A stretch of DNA of 64,000 nucleotides from Tolypothrix sp. NIES-4075 (lineage in GTDB: Bacteria; Cyanobacteriota; Cyanobacteriia; Cyanobacteriales; Nostocaceae): NCBI RefSeq assembly GCF_002218085.1, contig NZ_BDUC01000003.1, forward strand, positions 841,666-905,665, in the 5' to 3' direction. Of this stretch, positions 8,391 through 16,898 are shown one piece after another. Numbering within the stretch: the first letter of the stretch is position 1; every line of letters begins with the position of its first letter. The notes below the pieces were generated by a model, which was given only the letters and a program-made list of their open reading frames with translations, did no database searches and was not told the origin of the DNA. Made by a program: the position numbers and the translations under genes.

Positions 8391-10751
8391 CTACTTGATT
8401 GTTTGCGTTGGCTTCCAACTATGCAAGGATGCTTTAATTGTGGTCAATTCATGTAAGTATTGGTTTAATTGGGCTTTTTGGATTTCAAGCTTTTCACGAA
8501 TGCGATCGCTTTCAGCTTCCTTTGTCTCCCGTTCTTTCAGCAAGCGGTCAAATTCATCTTGAAACCTTTTAATATAGTCGTTGATTTGCTGCTCTGCATT
8601 TCTGAAGTCTTCCGCAACCTGCTTTTCAATCACTCGCTGTAGAAGTTCTCGGTTTCTTAACACCTGCTCATCTATTGTTAACTTGATTAGCCTTGCTGTT
8701 TCGTGTAAATCAACCTCGTAGAATTCACGCTTATCCTCATATTCGACATCAACATAATAGACTTCATCGGAATCGCAGCAACGACTATTTCTTTTTTCTT
8801 CTTTTTTTGTTCTCTTAAATACCCCTTGTTGCTGTTTAATTTTGGCATCGATTCCAGAAAATTCAAAACTAGGGAACTGAATCGGGTTAATATTCAGTTC
8901 TACTTGCAATGCATCTCCCAAATAATTAGATAGTTCATCTGATATCTGTTGGATGTCAGTTTTTATTTTTATTGCCAATTTACCGCGAATTTCAGTTCCT
9001 TCCCTCAAAAGTGTATCTTGCGTATCTAACCACAAGCTTTGAATATGAGGACCGCAAAATTTATTAATAGTAGAGCCAAGCTTTTGAGCTTCTTCTTTTG
9101 TTTTGACTCGGATTATGTATGGATCGTAATTTTCAGGGACTTCACTTGTATCCGAATCATAGCTATTCAAATTTTCTGGAAAATATGTAGAAACAGCTTT
9201 TAATAGAGATGCGGTTGCTCTGACACCTCTTCTGAATATATTTCCAAAACCTTTGCTTACAAGGTCTATTAAACCACCACCTATTTCTCCTACAATACCA
9301 CCCCAATCAACTTCATTCTCTATCTGTTTTACTGGGTGGGGATTGACTTTAACTTTTTTTGGCTTGGGAGATTTTGCAGATTTAGACTCAACTAACTCAT
9401 CAATTTGATCTTGTATTTCCTTTTTAGTAAACTCGGCAAATTTGTTAATACCTTGGCTAAAACCAATAATTAGGATCTGTTTTTGTTCATCAACAGACTT
9501 TTTTACAGCTTCTACTTTATTTTTGGCATAATCAGAGCGTTTCCTATATTCTTCTACTTTTTGTTTTAGGGCTTCAATTCCCATCTGCCAACCGCTTATC
9601 TGTGTGTTTAAAGTATCCTCAATTCCCTTACCAGCCTTTTCAATTTTTGCCACAACATCACTCAAAAGATTCCATCCAGAATTTTGAGTTATAGTTTGAA
9701 TAACTGTTTGTTCAATAGTGATGATCCCACTATCTATTAAAGCTTGTGGAGCAATTTTACGAGGGGCTGGTATAATCTGATTGCCTTCTTCATCTTCAGT
9801 AGCATACCTGGCACTGAAAAACTTTTTGAAATCCTTTATCTGGTTTTCAGTTGCGTTTCCTTGTTGAATCAGTTTTGCCAAAAGTCCTTGTCTAGAACTT
9901 GCAGGGTAAATAATTGGATTAGAAAAGCCAAAGTTAGTTAACTCGCGTTTTAAATCGTCTATGACATCAGCAATATCTTTGTCTTGTTCTGTCTTCTGAT
10001 CGACTTTATTAAGAATGAAGTAAATCTTACCTGTGTTTTCAGCTAAAATTTCCTTGCGATTCTCTATCACATCCTTAAACAAATCTGAAATAGCATTGTC
10101 TTTGTAGGAAGCATAATTTAAAACGAACAAAATCGCATTGCAAGTTCGCAGCGCTTCAAGTGCAGTTTGTTTCAGCGCTACTGTGTTGAACTTGGCAGAC
10201 TCCCACTCATTCGGACCTGGAGTATCAACCAAGGTAAAACCAGATAGAGATGAGAGTGCGCTAATCGCTTCGATAGGATGTTCTATCTCAAAGCGTGTCG
10301 TATTGTCAGGATTGCCTTTTTCTCTAATCTCACGGGTACGCAGCAAAAATTTTTGCTGAATCTCTCCAGCATCACCCTCAGCAATCACAAAACCTCGTCT
10401 TTGTCCTTCTCGATATTCCAAAAGTCTGGGTACTTGTCCATCTGGAATATGTCGCACATCTGTACGGCAAATTGTACACGCTGCTGATTCACTTGCGAGA
10501 ACATCTGCACCAATTACTGCATTTAAAAAGGTACTTTTGCCAGCTTTCATTGCTGCAATAACTGCTACCTGATATTTCTGCTCTTTTAACGCGCTTAAGG
10601 CTTTGTTGATGTCATCCGTAATACTTTGTAAACTTTTAGTATCGTCTCCCTCCCTGAGACGACTTTGGCGAATTTCTTCAAGGTACTTTAATAGTTTTGT
10701 GCCAGTATGACAGATGCTGTCGTGTGCTGCCTGAAACTTTTCAGAGGACAT
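8391..10751 (-). CDS. Dynamin-like GTPase
   Basis: A 786-residue large GTPase of the dynamin superfamily. GTPase motifs: P-loop AAMKAGKST (66-74), switch threonine in SAACTICRT (about 92-97), DTPG at 176-179 and NKVD at 248-251. The rest is mostly helical, with coiled-coil stretches at about 390-440 and 690-770. A glycine-rich hydrophobic patch (GGIVGEIGGGLIDLVSKGFGNIF, about 490-512) may be a lipid-binding paddle. A Lys/Arg-rich segment with CC follows at about 650. Members of this superfamily remodel membranes; bacterial ones have been tied to membrane repair, vesiculation and phage resistance. Which applies here is unknown. The neighbour is an orphan DNA methyltransferase on the same strand, 106 bases downstream. 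Two further dynamin-like genes lie at 18-22.7 kb. Confidence 0.88.
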   Translation of the reverse strand: MSSEKFQAAHDSICHTGTKLLKYLEEIRQSRLREGDDTKSLQSITDDINKALSALKEQKYQVAVIAAMKAGKSTFLNAVIGADVLASESAACTICRTDVRHIPDGQVPRLLEYREGQRRGFVIAEGDAGEIQQKFLLRTREIREKGNPDNTTRFEIEHPIEAISALSSLSGFTLVDTPGPNEWESAKFNTVALKQTALEALRTCNAILFVLNYASYKDNAISDLFKDVIENRKEILAENTGKIYFILNKVDQKTEQDKDIADVIDDLKRELTNFGFSNPIIYPASSRQGLLAKLIQQGNATENQIKDFKKFFSARYATEDEEGNQIIPAPRKIAPQALIDSGIITIEQTVIQTITQNSGWNLLSDVVAKIEKAGKGIEDTLNTQISGWQMGIEALKQKVEEYRKRSDYAKNKVEAVKKSVDEQKQILIIGFSQGINKFAEFTKKEIQDQIDELVESKSAKSPKPKKVKVNPHPVKQIENEVDWGGIVGEIGGGLIDLVSKGFGNIFRRGVRATASLLKAVSTYFPENLNSYDSDTSEVPENYDPYIIRVKTKEEAQKLGSTINKFCGPHIQSLWLDTQDTLLREGTEIRGKLAIKIKTDIQQISDELSNYLGDALQVELNINPIQFPSFEFSGIDAKIKQQQGVFKRTKKEEKRNSRCCDSDEVYYVDVEYEDKREFYEVDLHETARLIKLTIDEQVLRNRELLQRVIEKQVAEDFRNAEQQINDYIKRFQDEFDRLLKERETKEAESDRIREKLEIQKAQLNQYLHELTTIKASLHSWKPTQTIK

Positions 10752-10958
10752 AATTATGTGAAGTTTGAGGAAAGAGTAGTTAAAACACGTACAGCTTAAA
10801 TGAAGATAGAAAAGATTGGCATCAGTGATTACACTTTGATGTTAAAGGCGATGTAGCCGCGAACAAGTTCCGCTTTTTCAAAGGACGCACTCTATCCTCG
10901 TAACAGCAAAATGATAGAAGATTAAAAAGACCGATTAATCCCAAATCAAAAATGATAA

Positions 10959-11252
10959 ATGAATATTGTTTATCGGCTGCAAGGGGTTGAATTTGAATGG
11001 AACGAAAATAAGGCGCAAAGCAACATTGAAAAACATGATGTTACATTTGAAGAAGCCGCAGAAGTTTTCTTTGACCCTTTTTACCAAGTGGGTGATGCTA
11101 CTGCAAATAACGAACAACGCGATTTCATCATTGGGTATTCTCTCTCCCAACGCTTATTACTTGTAGTTTATGTAGAACGTGGAAAGCGATCGCGCATAAT
11201 TTCTGCCCCTCCAGCTACTCGCACTGAAAGAAAGTTATATGAAGAATCCTGA
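10959..11252 (+). CDS. brnT: BrnT-family toxin
   Basis: A 97-residue protein with the BrnT/DUF497 pattern: FEWNENKAQSNIEKHDVTFEEA near the N-terminus, a central DFIIGYS, VVYVERG, and the C-terminal RIISAPPATRTERKLYEE that matches the family's R-I-I-S-AR-x-A-x2-E-R-x2-Y signature. BrnT proteins are RelE-fold ribonuclease toxins that stop translation. The next gene starts 14 bases before this one ends, as is typical for toxin-antitoxin pairs, and encodes a ribbon-helix-helix antitoxin candidate. Note APPATR in place of the more usual SARKAT; the effect is unknown. Confidence 0.88.
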   Translation: MNIVYRLQGVEFEWNENKAQSNIEKHDVTFEEAAEVFFDPFYQVGDATANNEQRDFIIGYSLSQRLLLVVYVERGKRSRIISAPPATRTERKLYEES

Positions 11253-11532
11253 AGAACTTGAACTAAATTTACGACCTCGTGCAACAGAAACAGTATCGAT
11301 AAAGATACCAACTGACACATTACAATCTCTGAAAAAAGTTGCTGCTAGTCGAGATATGTCTGTTGAAGCTTTACTCAAATTGTATATTGGGCATAATTTG
11401 CGGCAAGACTTAGCTAAATTATTCTCTGACCGCGTACTTGAATCAACCGCTCAAGTTTTAGCACGGCACATCCAATCAGAAGACGAAATTTTAGCAATTA
11501 TTCAAGAAATTCAAACAGAAACAACTCGTTAG
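11239..11532 (+). CDS. Ribbon-helix-helix (CopG-like) antitoxin partner of BrnT
   Basis: A 97-residue protein overlapping brnT by 14 bases. Residues 18-50 (TVSIKIPTDTLQSLKKVAAS ... SVEALLKLYI) have the beta-strand-helix-helix pattern of MetJ/Arc/CopG DNA-binding proteins, and the C-terminal half is helical and acidic, as expected for the toxin-binding part. In BrnTA modules the antitoxin binds its own promoter, so autoregulation from the AT-rich stretch at 10900-10958 is likely by analogy. It is not a canonical BrnA by sequence, so I give no symbol. Confidence 0.8.
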   Translation: MKNPEELELNLRPRATETVSIKIPTDTLQSLKKVAASRDMSVEALLKLYIGHNLRQDLAKLFSDRVLESTAQVLARHIQSEDEILAIIQEIQTETTR

Positions 11533-11673
11533 GTAAACTTCAAATAAAATGGAAGATTAGAAACAGCGCATACTAATTATCAGGTAAAATAACTCGCCTG
11601 TAGGATATTTGATAATATTTTCATGCTGTAAGTTGATTTATCCTTGATTTTACAATCCAAAATTGTTATCACC

Positions 11674-12660
11674 ATGTCTAAATCTGCAATTGACACCAAC
11701 GACGCAGCAGCTATCCAAGCAGCGCAAGATTCTGTTGCTGTATGCGATCGCTCTCACTCCGGCATCATCCGTGTTTCTAATGATGACCGCATCCGCTTTT
11801 TACACAACCAAACTACTAACGATTTTCAAAGTCTCAAACCAGGACAAGGCTGTGATACCGTAATGGTCACATCTACCGCTCGGACTATTGACTTAGCAAC
11901 AGCTTACGTTTTAGAAGATGCGGTGCTGTTACTAGTTTCCCCGAATCGGCGGGAATTTCTCATGCAATGGCTGGATAAATACATCTTTTTTGCCGATAAG
12001 GTGCAATTAACAGATGTGACAAATGAAACTGCAACCTTCAACATTATCGGTTCGATAAGCGACACTATTATCGAAAAATTGGGTGCAGAAGCTATTATCG
12101 GTCAACCTTACGGCACTCATCAACTATTTGATGGTGGGGTGCGCGTTGCGGTGGGTAGCGCTTTAGCAATGCCTGGATATACTCTGATTTTACCAGCTTC
12201 TCTTAAGGCGACGGTATGGGAGAAAATTGTCGAAGCTGGAGCGCAAGAAATGAGCGATCGCGCTTTTGATGTGTTGCGAATATTACAAGGTCGTCCAGCC
12301 CCAGAACATGAATTGACTGATGATTACAATCCTCTAGAAGCTGGTTTATGGCATACGATTTCTTTTAGCAAAGGTTGTTATATCGGACAAGAAACCATCG
12401 CCCGTTTAAATACTTACAAAGGTGTAAAACAACACCTATGGGGTATTCGCCTCAACGCGCCGGCGGAAGTTCAAAGTGCGATCGCAGTCGGGGATGAAAA
12501 AGTCGGCAAACTTACAAGCTACACCGAAACCGCTGATGGTTACTTTGGGCTAGGTTACATCCGCACTAAAGCAGGTGGCGTCGGTTTGAAAGTTCAAGTC
12601 GGAGAAACTGAGGGGGAAATAGTAGAAATTCCCTTCGTTTCTCACGAATATCCACAGTAG
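11674..12660 (+). CDS. ygfZ: Folate-binding YgfZ-family protein (Fe-S cluster repair)
   Basis: A 328-residue protein related to the T-protein of the glycine cleavage system. The family signature KGCYIGQETIAR, with its conserved cysteine, lies at about residues 233-244. The N-terminal half has RVSNDDRIRFLHNQTTNDF, the usual folate-binding region. YgfZ proteins use tetrahydrofolate and help assemble or repair certain Fe-S enzymes. An in-frame TTG at 11644 exists, but ATG 11674 (MSKSAID) is preferred. The gene stands alone; the convergent neighbour is a DUF5331-type protein. Confidence 0.9.
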   Translation: MSKSAIDTNDAAAIQAAQDSVAVCDRSHSGIIRVSNDDRIRFLHNQTTNDFQSLKPGQGCDTVMVTSTARTIDLATAYVLEDAVLLLVSPNRREFLMQWLDKYIFFADKVQLTDVTNETATFNIIGSISDTIIEKLGAEAIIGQPYGTHQLFDGGVRVAVGSALAMPGYTLILPASLKATVWEKIVEAGAQEMSDRAFDVLRILQGRPAPEHELTDDYNPLEAGLWHTISFSKGCYIGQETIARLNTYKGVKQHLWGIRLNAPAEVQSAIAVGDEKVGKLTSYTETADGYFGLGYIRTKAGGVGLKVQVGETEGEIVEIPFVSHEYPQ

Positions 12661-12760
12661 AGTGTAAGGAATTTAGTTTTTTCATTTAGACCGATGGGGA
12701 GATGGGGGGAGGGGGAGGACAAGGGAGAGATAGGAATTTGTTTCTTACCCCTTGTCTCCT

Positions 12761-12818
12761 TGTCCACGGACACGTTCTGAACTCCTCCACCCCCGCACAG
12801 AAGTGTCCTCCCCTTGTC
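12761..12818. repeat. 58-bp dispersed repeat, copy 1
   Basis: This stretch, starting tgtccacggacacgttctga, matches the reverse complement of 32316-32373 at 56 of 58 positions. It lies in a 190-base spacer otherwise filled with GGGGGAGG and CCTTGTCC purine/pyrimidine tracts, the same low-complexity family seen at 14030-14090, 22190-22360, 28470-28525 and 36020-36060. Confidence 0.75.
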
Positions 12819-12852
12819 CCCCCTCTCCCCCTCCCCCTCTCTCTAACTTCTA

Positions 12853-13638
12853 CTAATCAGCACCTTCACAAAACTCATCTATCCAAGAAGGTAGACTACT
12901 AGCGTTAGTGGTAGGTGATGAATTAATTTCAGCAGGAACATCTTTGCGTTGCATTTTTACACGCTTGTCTTGACTTTCAATTGTAGCCACAGCAAGCGGT
13001 TTACCATTGCTAGGTAACAAAGTGGTAACTGAGTGCGATCGCTCATAAGTTCCATTCATCCGGATAACATCACCCGGATGTGGAGTAACGCTTTTTTTCT
13101 TTTCTCTTCTGAAAGGAGAAAGGTTAGGAGCTGAGGTTTTGCTGTGTTTATTATCATGTTTGCCCTTGGTTTCAACTTTAGTTGTAAATCCCAACGGCTT
13201 AGATTTGCCCTTGCTTTCAACTTTAGGTTTGTCATTATTTTTGACTTCAGTTGTCACCAGCGATTCAGTACTATTACTTTCAACATCTCTAAGGTCATGT
13301 TGGCGTTGCGTAGCTTGCCGGCAGGCATCGCTAATCACCTCTGTGGTAGTAATTGAATTTTCCGATTTGATTAAATCTAAATGTCGGTCGGGATTGAAGT
13401 TAAGACCTAATGCGGCAACAATGCGATCAGGATTATTATTTAGATCCAAAATAAAGGGAAAAATCTGATCGAGTTGCGGTTCTAAAACAGATAAAGTCGC
13501 CAACATAAAACCGCTGCTTGGACGCCGTTCACCATCATAAGTCCCCCAAATTTGCATTTTTACTAACCAGGGACGATTTTCAAAGTAGTAATTTAGCCAC
13601 TTTATTTTCAGTGATTCACGCAGCTGCTGAATATTCAT
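12853..13638 (-). CDS. DUF5331-type cyanobacterial protein
   Basis: A 261-residue protein. The first 90 residues are compact and conserved-looking (MNIQQLRESLKIKWLNYYFE, WLVKM-x-IWGTYDG-x-RRPSSGF, LNNNPDRIVAALGLNFNPD), which I recognise as the cyanobacteria-specific DUF5331 type. The remaining 170 residues are low-complexity Lys/Ser/Thr and probably disordered, ending with LPSWIDEFCEGAD. Function is unknown. It lies just upstream of the 2Fe-2S protein gene in position but reads on the same minus strand after it. Confidence 0.75.
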   Translation of the reverse strand: MNIQQLRESLKIKWLNYYFENRPWLVKMQIWGTYDGERRPSSGFMLATLSVLEPQLDQIFPFILDLNNNPDRIVAALGLNFNPDRHLDLIKSENSITTTEVISDACRQATQRQHDLRDVESNSTESLVTTEVKNNDKPKVESKGKSKPLGFTTKVETKGKHDNKHSKTSAPNLSPFRREKKKSVTPHPGDVIRMNGTYERSHSVTTLLPSNGKPLAVATIESQDKRVKMQRKDVPAEINSSPTTNASSLPSWIDEFCEGAD

Positions 13639-13683
13639 AGGATGCCTCGCAAAGAGTAAAAAAGAGTGCAGTCCTTTATATTT

Positions 13684-14022
13684 TTAATCACCTTGATGCC
13701 CGGAATGAAACCGATAGTACAGCATCTTTTCAACTTCTTGACCGCCTAACAAATGTTGTTCTACTACCAAAGGTACTTCATTGGGGCGGACACCACTATA
13801 CCACACGCGATCGGGCAACACCAACACCATCGGACCGTTACCGCATTGTCCCAGACAGCCGGTAGCCGTCACCGTCACCTCAGGAACTACTGAAGCCTTA
13901 AAAGCAGCTAATACCTTCGCCGCACCTTGCTTTTTACAAGTACGATTTTGACATACCCGCACGCATTTTGGGGAAACGGACGGATCTGTAGTTGGGGAAT
14001 GGGATGCTTGATTATTTGACAT
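13684..14022 (-). CDS. Thioredoxin-like 2Fe-2S ferredoxin
   Basis: A 112-residue protein with the cysteine spacing of thioredoxin-fold [2Fe-2S] ferredoxins: VCQNRTCKKQG near the N-terminus (C-x4-C) and TGCLGQCGNGP in the middle (C-x3-C). These four cysteines would hold one 2Fe-2S cluster. The fold is shared with the 24-kDa subunit of complex I and of NAD-linked hydrogenases, but here it is free-standing, so it probably shuttles electrons. The first 20 residues (Asn/Ser/Thr-rich) look disordered. The electron partner is not shown by the context. Confidence 0.88.
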   Translation of the reverse strand: MSNNQASHSPTTDPSVSPKCVRVCQNRTCKKQGAAKVLAAFKASVVPEVTVTATGCLGQCGNGPMVLVLPDRVWYSGVRPNEVPLVVEQHLLGGQEVEKMLYYRFHSGHQGD

Positions 14023-14108
14023 TTTTTCACAAGAAAGGGGAGGACGGGGGAGTGGGGGAGTGGGGACAAGGGGGACAACTAACCACTAACCACTAACTAC
14101 TAACTCCT

Positions 14109-14138
14109 GTACAGACGCGAAATTTCGCGTCTCTACAA
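14109..14138. repeat. Palindromic repeat AGACGCGAAA/TTTCGCGTCT
   Basis: A perfect 20-base palindrome at 14113-14132, extended by TGTA/TACA at the edges. It belongs to the same family as 25779-25800 and 35973-36002. It lies between the cysteine synthase stop and the 2Fe-2S gene, preceded by CACTAAC heptamers and GGGGGAGT tracts. Confidence 0.7.
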
Positions 14139-14145
14139 CTCCTAA

Positions 14146-15120
14146 CTAATCTATTGACAGTCCTTTTGATGCCAGCCATTCAGGGTTGAATATCCGTGAT
14201 TGGTAACGAGAACCGCTATCACATAAAATAGTGACGATGGTGTGTCCTGGTCCCATTTGTTTCGCTAGTGCGATCGCACCACCAACGTTAATTCCTGTGG
14301 AACCGCCCATTAATAGCCCGTCTTTTCTTAGCAACTGGTAAACTACACGCAAAGCTTCTTTATCATCAATTTGAATCGCATCATCGGTAGGTGCCCCTTC
14401 CATGTTTGCGGTGATGCGACTGTTACCAATACCTTCGGTAATCGAGTTACCTTCTAATTTGATTTCACCTGTTTTAATATAACTGTAAAGTCCGCTACCC
14501 ATCGGATCGGCAACTACGCATTTAATCGCCGGATTTTTCTCTTTCAGGTACATCGCCACACCCGCAAATGTGCCCCCTGTGCCGGTTGCAGCTACCCAAC
14601 CATCTACTTTACCATCTGTTTGCGCCCAAATTTCTGCCGCTGTGGTTTCGTAGTGAGCGCGACGATTTGCTAAGTTATCAAATTGATTTGCCCAAATTGC
14701 GTTTTCCATCTCTGCGGCGATTTTGCCAGATAGCCTAACGTAGTTATTGGGGTCTTTATATGGTACAGCCGGGACGGGACGAACTTCAGCACCCAAAGCC
14801 CTCATCGCGTCCATCTTTTCTTGCGATTGAGTATCGGGAATAATAATTAAACATTTGTAACCTTTGGCATTGCAAATATGTGCTAGTCCAATACCTGTAT
14901 TGCCGGCGGTTCCTTCAACAACGGTACCACCGGGTTTGAGTAAACCTTTCTTTTCGGCATCTTCAATAATATAAAGTGCGGCGCGGTCTTTGACGGAACC
15001 TCCAGGATTGAGAAATTCTGCTTTTGCCAAAATTTCGCAACCAGTTTCTTCGCTAAAGCTGGTTAAGCGAATCAGCGGTGTGTTACCAACAGTTCCGACA
15101 AAGCCGTTTTTGATATCCAT
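14146..15120 (-). CDS. cysK: Cysteine synthase (O-acetylserine sulfhydrylase)
   Basis: A 324-residue PLP enzyme making cysteine from O-acetylserine and sulfide. PLP lysine K44 lies in NPGGSVKDRAA. The substrate loop is EGTAGNTGIG (69-78), and the phosphate-binding loop is GTGTGGTFAG. The C-terminal GGSTGINVGGA and LCDSGSRYQSR match the family; the latter is shared with cystathionine beta-synthase cores, so a CBS-like activity cannot be excluded. Length is normal. Several cyanobacteria carry more than one such enzyme. The next gene downstream on this strand encodes a 2Fe-2S protein. Confidence 0.92.
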   Translation of the reverse strand: MDIKNGFVGTVGNTPLIRLTSFSEETGCEILAKAEFLNPGGSVKDRAALYIIEDAEKKGLLKPGGTVVEGTAGNTGIGLAHICNAKGYKCLIIIPDTQSQEKMDAMRALGAEVRPVPAVPYKDPNNYVRLSGKIAAEMENAIWANQFDNLANRRAHYETTAAEIWAQTDGKVDGWVAATGTGGTFAGVAMYLKEKNPAIKCVVADPMGSGLYSYIKTGEIKLEGNSITEGIGNSRITANMEGAPTDDAIQIDDKEALRVVYQLLRKDGLLMGGSTGINVGGAIALAKQMGPGHTIVTILCDSGSRYQSRIFNPEWLASKGLSID

Positions 15121-15245
15121 GTTAAATTTACCTAAGTTCTTACCTATAAAAATTTTGGCTTATATCAGTGGTCGTATTCAGGATAAACTTAGGCAATACA
15201 AAATTACCACTGACGATAGCAGGATTTTTTAGATATTTATCAGAT

Positions 15246-15401
15246 TTACGCTTTCCATTCAGATTCTGGAATATCTGCACCGAGCATGATGTTAGTATTT
15301 CGCCATTTCCGATGACTTCCTTTTTGAGAGACTAACTCAAAGCCGTAACGTTGCAAGATGCTTTCAACTTCCAATGCATTCATTCTTCGAGTACGGCTCA
15401 T
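15246..15401 (-). pseudogene. hicA: HicA-type toxin, apparently internally deleted (51 residues)
   Basis: ATG at 15401 (minus strand) overlaps the HicB stop by four bases. The protein starts MSRTRRMNALEVESILQRYG and has the HicA core with catalytic histidine, QKGSHRKWRN. Directly after it the sequence jumps to NIMLGADIPESEWKA, which looks like the very C-terminus of HicA. The usual middle part, the second and third beta strands (VP-x-H ... L-x-G-TLR), is missing, about 20 residues, with the frame kept. The fold is therefore probably broken and the toxin inactive, but the ORF itself is intact. It could also be a natural short variant. Confidence 0.7.
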
Positions 15402-15601
15402 CCAACAATAACCTCGCGTGTAACCGCTCCTGGTGCTAATTTAATCGGATCGGTTTCCAGATAAAGTGCGATCGCCTCACGAATATTTTCTAAAGCTTCT
15501 TGCTCGGTTTCTCCTGCAAAAACGCAACCTGGTAACTCCAGACACCATACTGCCCATTCACCTGTTTCTAAATCTGGTTCAAGAATCACACGCCATTTCA
15601 T
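15398..15601 (-). CDS. hicB: HicB-type antitoxin
   Basis: A 67-residue protein of the HicB fold: MKWRVILEPD, WAVWCLELPGCVFAGETEQEALENIREAI, then a short tail ending VTREVIVG. The ribosome-binding site AAAGGAGG sits seven bases before the ATG at 15601, while an in-frame ATG at 15607 would be only one base from it, so 15601 is preferred. HicB neutralises the HicA RNase and represses its promoter. Here the partner gene overlaps by four bases but looks internally deleted. Confidence 0.85.
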   Translation of the reverse strand: MKWRVILEPDLETGEWAVWCLELPGCVFAGETEQEALENIREAIALYLETDPIKLAPGAVTREVIVG

Positions 15602-15803
15602 TGTCATACCTCCTTTGATTAATTTTAAACAAAGCTAGGATTAATTGATTGATGCTATTCGCTCCGGCTCAGTATATACTTAGCTAGAATTTGTATAGCC
15701 AACAACATTAGCAAAAAAATCTGGCGCTGGAGGTATTGACTAGTTTACCGTTAATCTTGTTTACTAACTCCAGCCCTAATTGTTGCCGAAACTAAGGTTA
15801 CTG

Positions 15804-16871
15804 ATGGAACGTCTAGAGTCATCAAAACAGACTGAGCAAATTACACATATGAATACACACAAAACTTCAGTTTCGGAGCAAGAGGTGACAGCGATCGCTC
15901 CGATAGAATCTCCTAGAGATGAAAAACCTGTATCGCGACCTCGCAACCGCAAACTGTTACCCTTTTTGATCGTAGGAGTAACATTAGGTGCTGGGGCGAT
16001 CGCTGCGGGAATTTATGCTTACCGCTATATGCAGTTTGCCAAATATCACCAGGTAACAGATAATGCCTATGTTTCCGCAGATATTTATCCTGTGAATTCC
16101 CGCATTGCTGGGGTAGTTATGGCAGTTGCTAGCAAAGATAACCAATCGGTAAAACCAGGGGAAGTATTAGTACAACTCGATCCCCGCGAATACCAAGTAT
16201 CTTTAGCACAAGCAAAAGCCGATCTAGAACTAGCCAAGCAACAAGCAGAAACAGCACGGCAAAATATCAATAATGTGGTGACAATTGATACTGGTGCAAA
16301 CAGCCAACTTGCGGTAAATCCGGCTGCTCAATCAAGAATTGCAGCTAGCAAGTCACAAAATATTAATCAGCAAGTCGAGTTAAATCGTCAACAGTACAAA
16401 ACCGCACAAGCAGCGATCGCGCAAAAACAGGCAGAATTAAAACAAGCTGAACTCCAGCTATCCTACACCAAAATTACTGCCATGCTCGGCGGTCAAGTTG
16501 GTAACAAAGATGTCCGAGTCGGTCAGCAGGTGCAACCAGGACAAACTCTGATGTCAGTTGTGCAGCCGAATCCTTGGGTTATTGCTAACTTTAAGGAAAC
16601 TCAGTTAGAAAAGATACGTCCCGGACAAAAAGCCGAAATCAAAATTGCTGCTTTCCCCAGTCGCAAATTTATCGGCAAGGTAGATAGTATATCACCTGCC
16701 TCTTTTAGCAGGTTTGCCCCCACACCGCAAAATAGCCCCTCGGCTAATTCTAATAATAATACGGTGCAACGAGTTCCGGTGAAGATAATGCTTGAGCCTG
16801 AGAGTATTCGCGGTTATGAATCTCGAATTAGTCCGGGAATTAGCGCAGATGTGACAGTGGAAACGCGATAA
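15804..16871 (+). CDS. HlyD/EmrA-type membrane fusion protein
   Basis: About 355 residues. A cytoplasmic Arg/Lys-rich N-terminus is followed by one membrane segment (LLPFLIVGVTLGAGAIAAGIYAY), then the HlyD pattern: TDNAYVSADIYPVNSRIAG with lipoyl half-motif, QSVKPGEVLVQLDPREY, an Ala/Gln-rich coiled-coil hairpin, the second lipoyl half, and VGQQVQPGQTLMSVV. The TDNAYV signature is typical of EmrA-like adaptors of drug-efflux pumps, which bridge an inner-membrane transporter to an outer-membrane channel. No transporter or TolC gene lies next to it, so the partner is elsewhere. AAGG seven bases upstream supports ATG 15804; an ATG at 15849 is also possible. Confidence 0.88.
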   Translation: MERLESSKQTEQITHMNTHKTSVSEQEVTAIAPIESPRDEKPVSRPRNRKLLPFLIVGVTLGAGAIAAGIYAYRYMQFAKYHQVTDNAYVSADIYPVNSRIAGVVMAVASKDNQSVKPGEVLVQLDPREYQVSLAQAKADLELAKQQAETARQNINNVVTIDTGANSQLAVNPAAQSRIAASKSQNINQQVELNRQQYKTAQAAIAQKQAELKQAELQLSYTKITAMLGGQVGNKDVRVGQQVQPGQTLMSVVQPNPWVIANFKETQLEKIRPGQKAEIKIAAFPSRKFIGKVDSISPASFSRFAPTPQNSPSANSNNNTVQRVPVKIMLEPESIRGYESRISPGISADVTVETR

Positions 16872-16898
16872 ATCACAATTCATGTGCAGGCGATCGCT

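Noticed and set aside
10935..11150. Minus-strand reading frame opposite brnT
   Set aside because: Shadow of the clear BrnT coding frame.
12702..12902. Plus-strand frame rich in Gly/Pro/Leu
   Set aside because: Made of purine/pyrimidine tracts and the dispersed repeat; no protein-like pattern.
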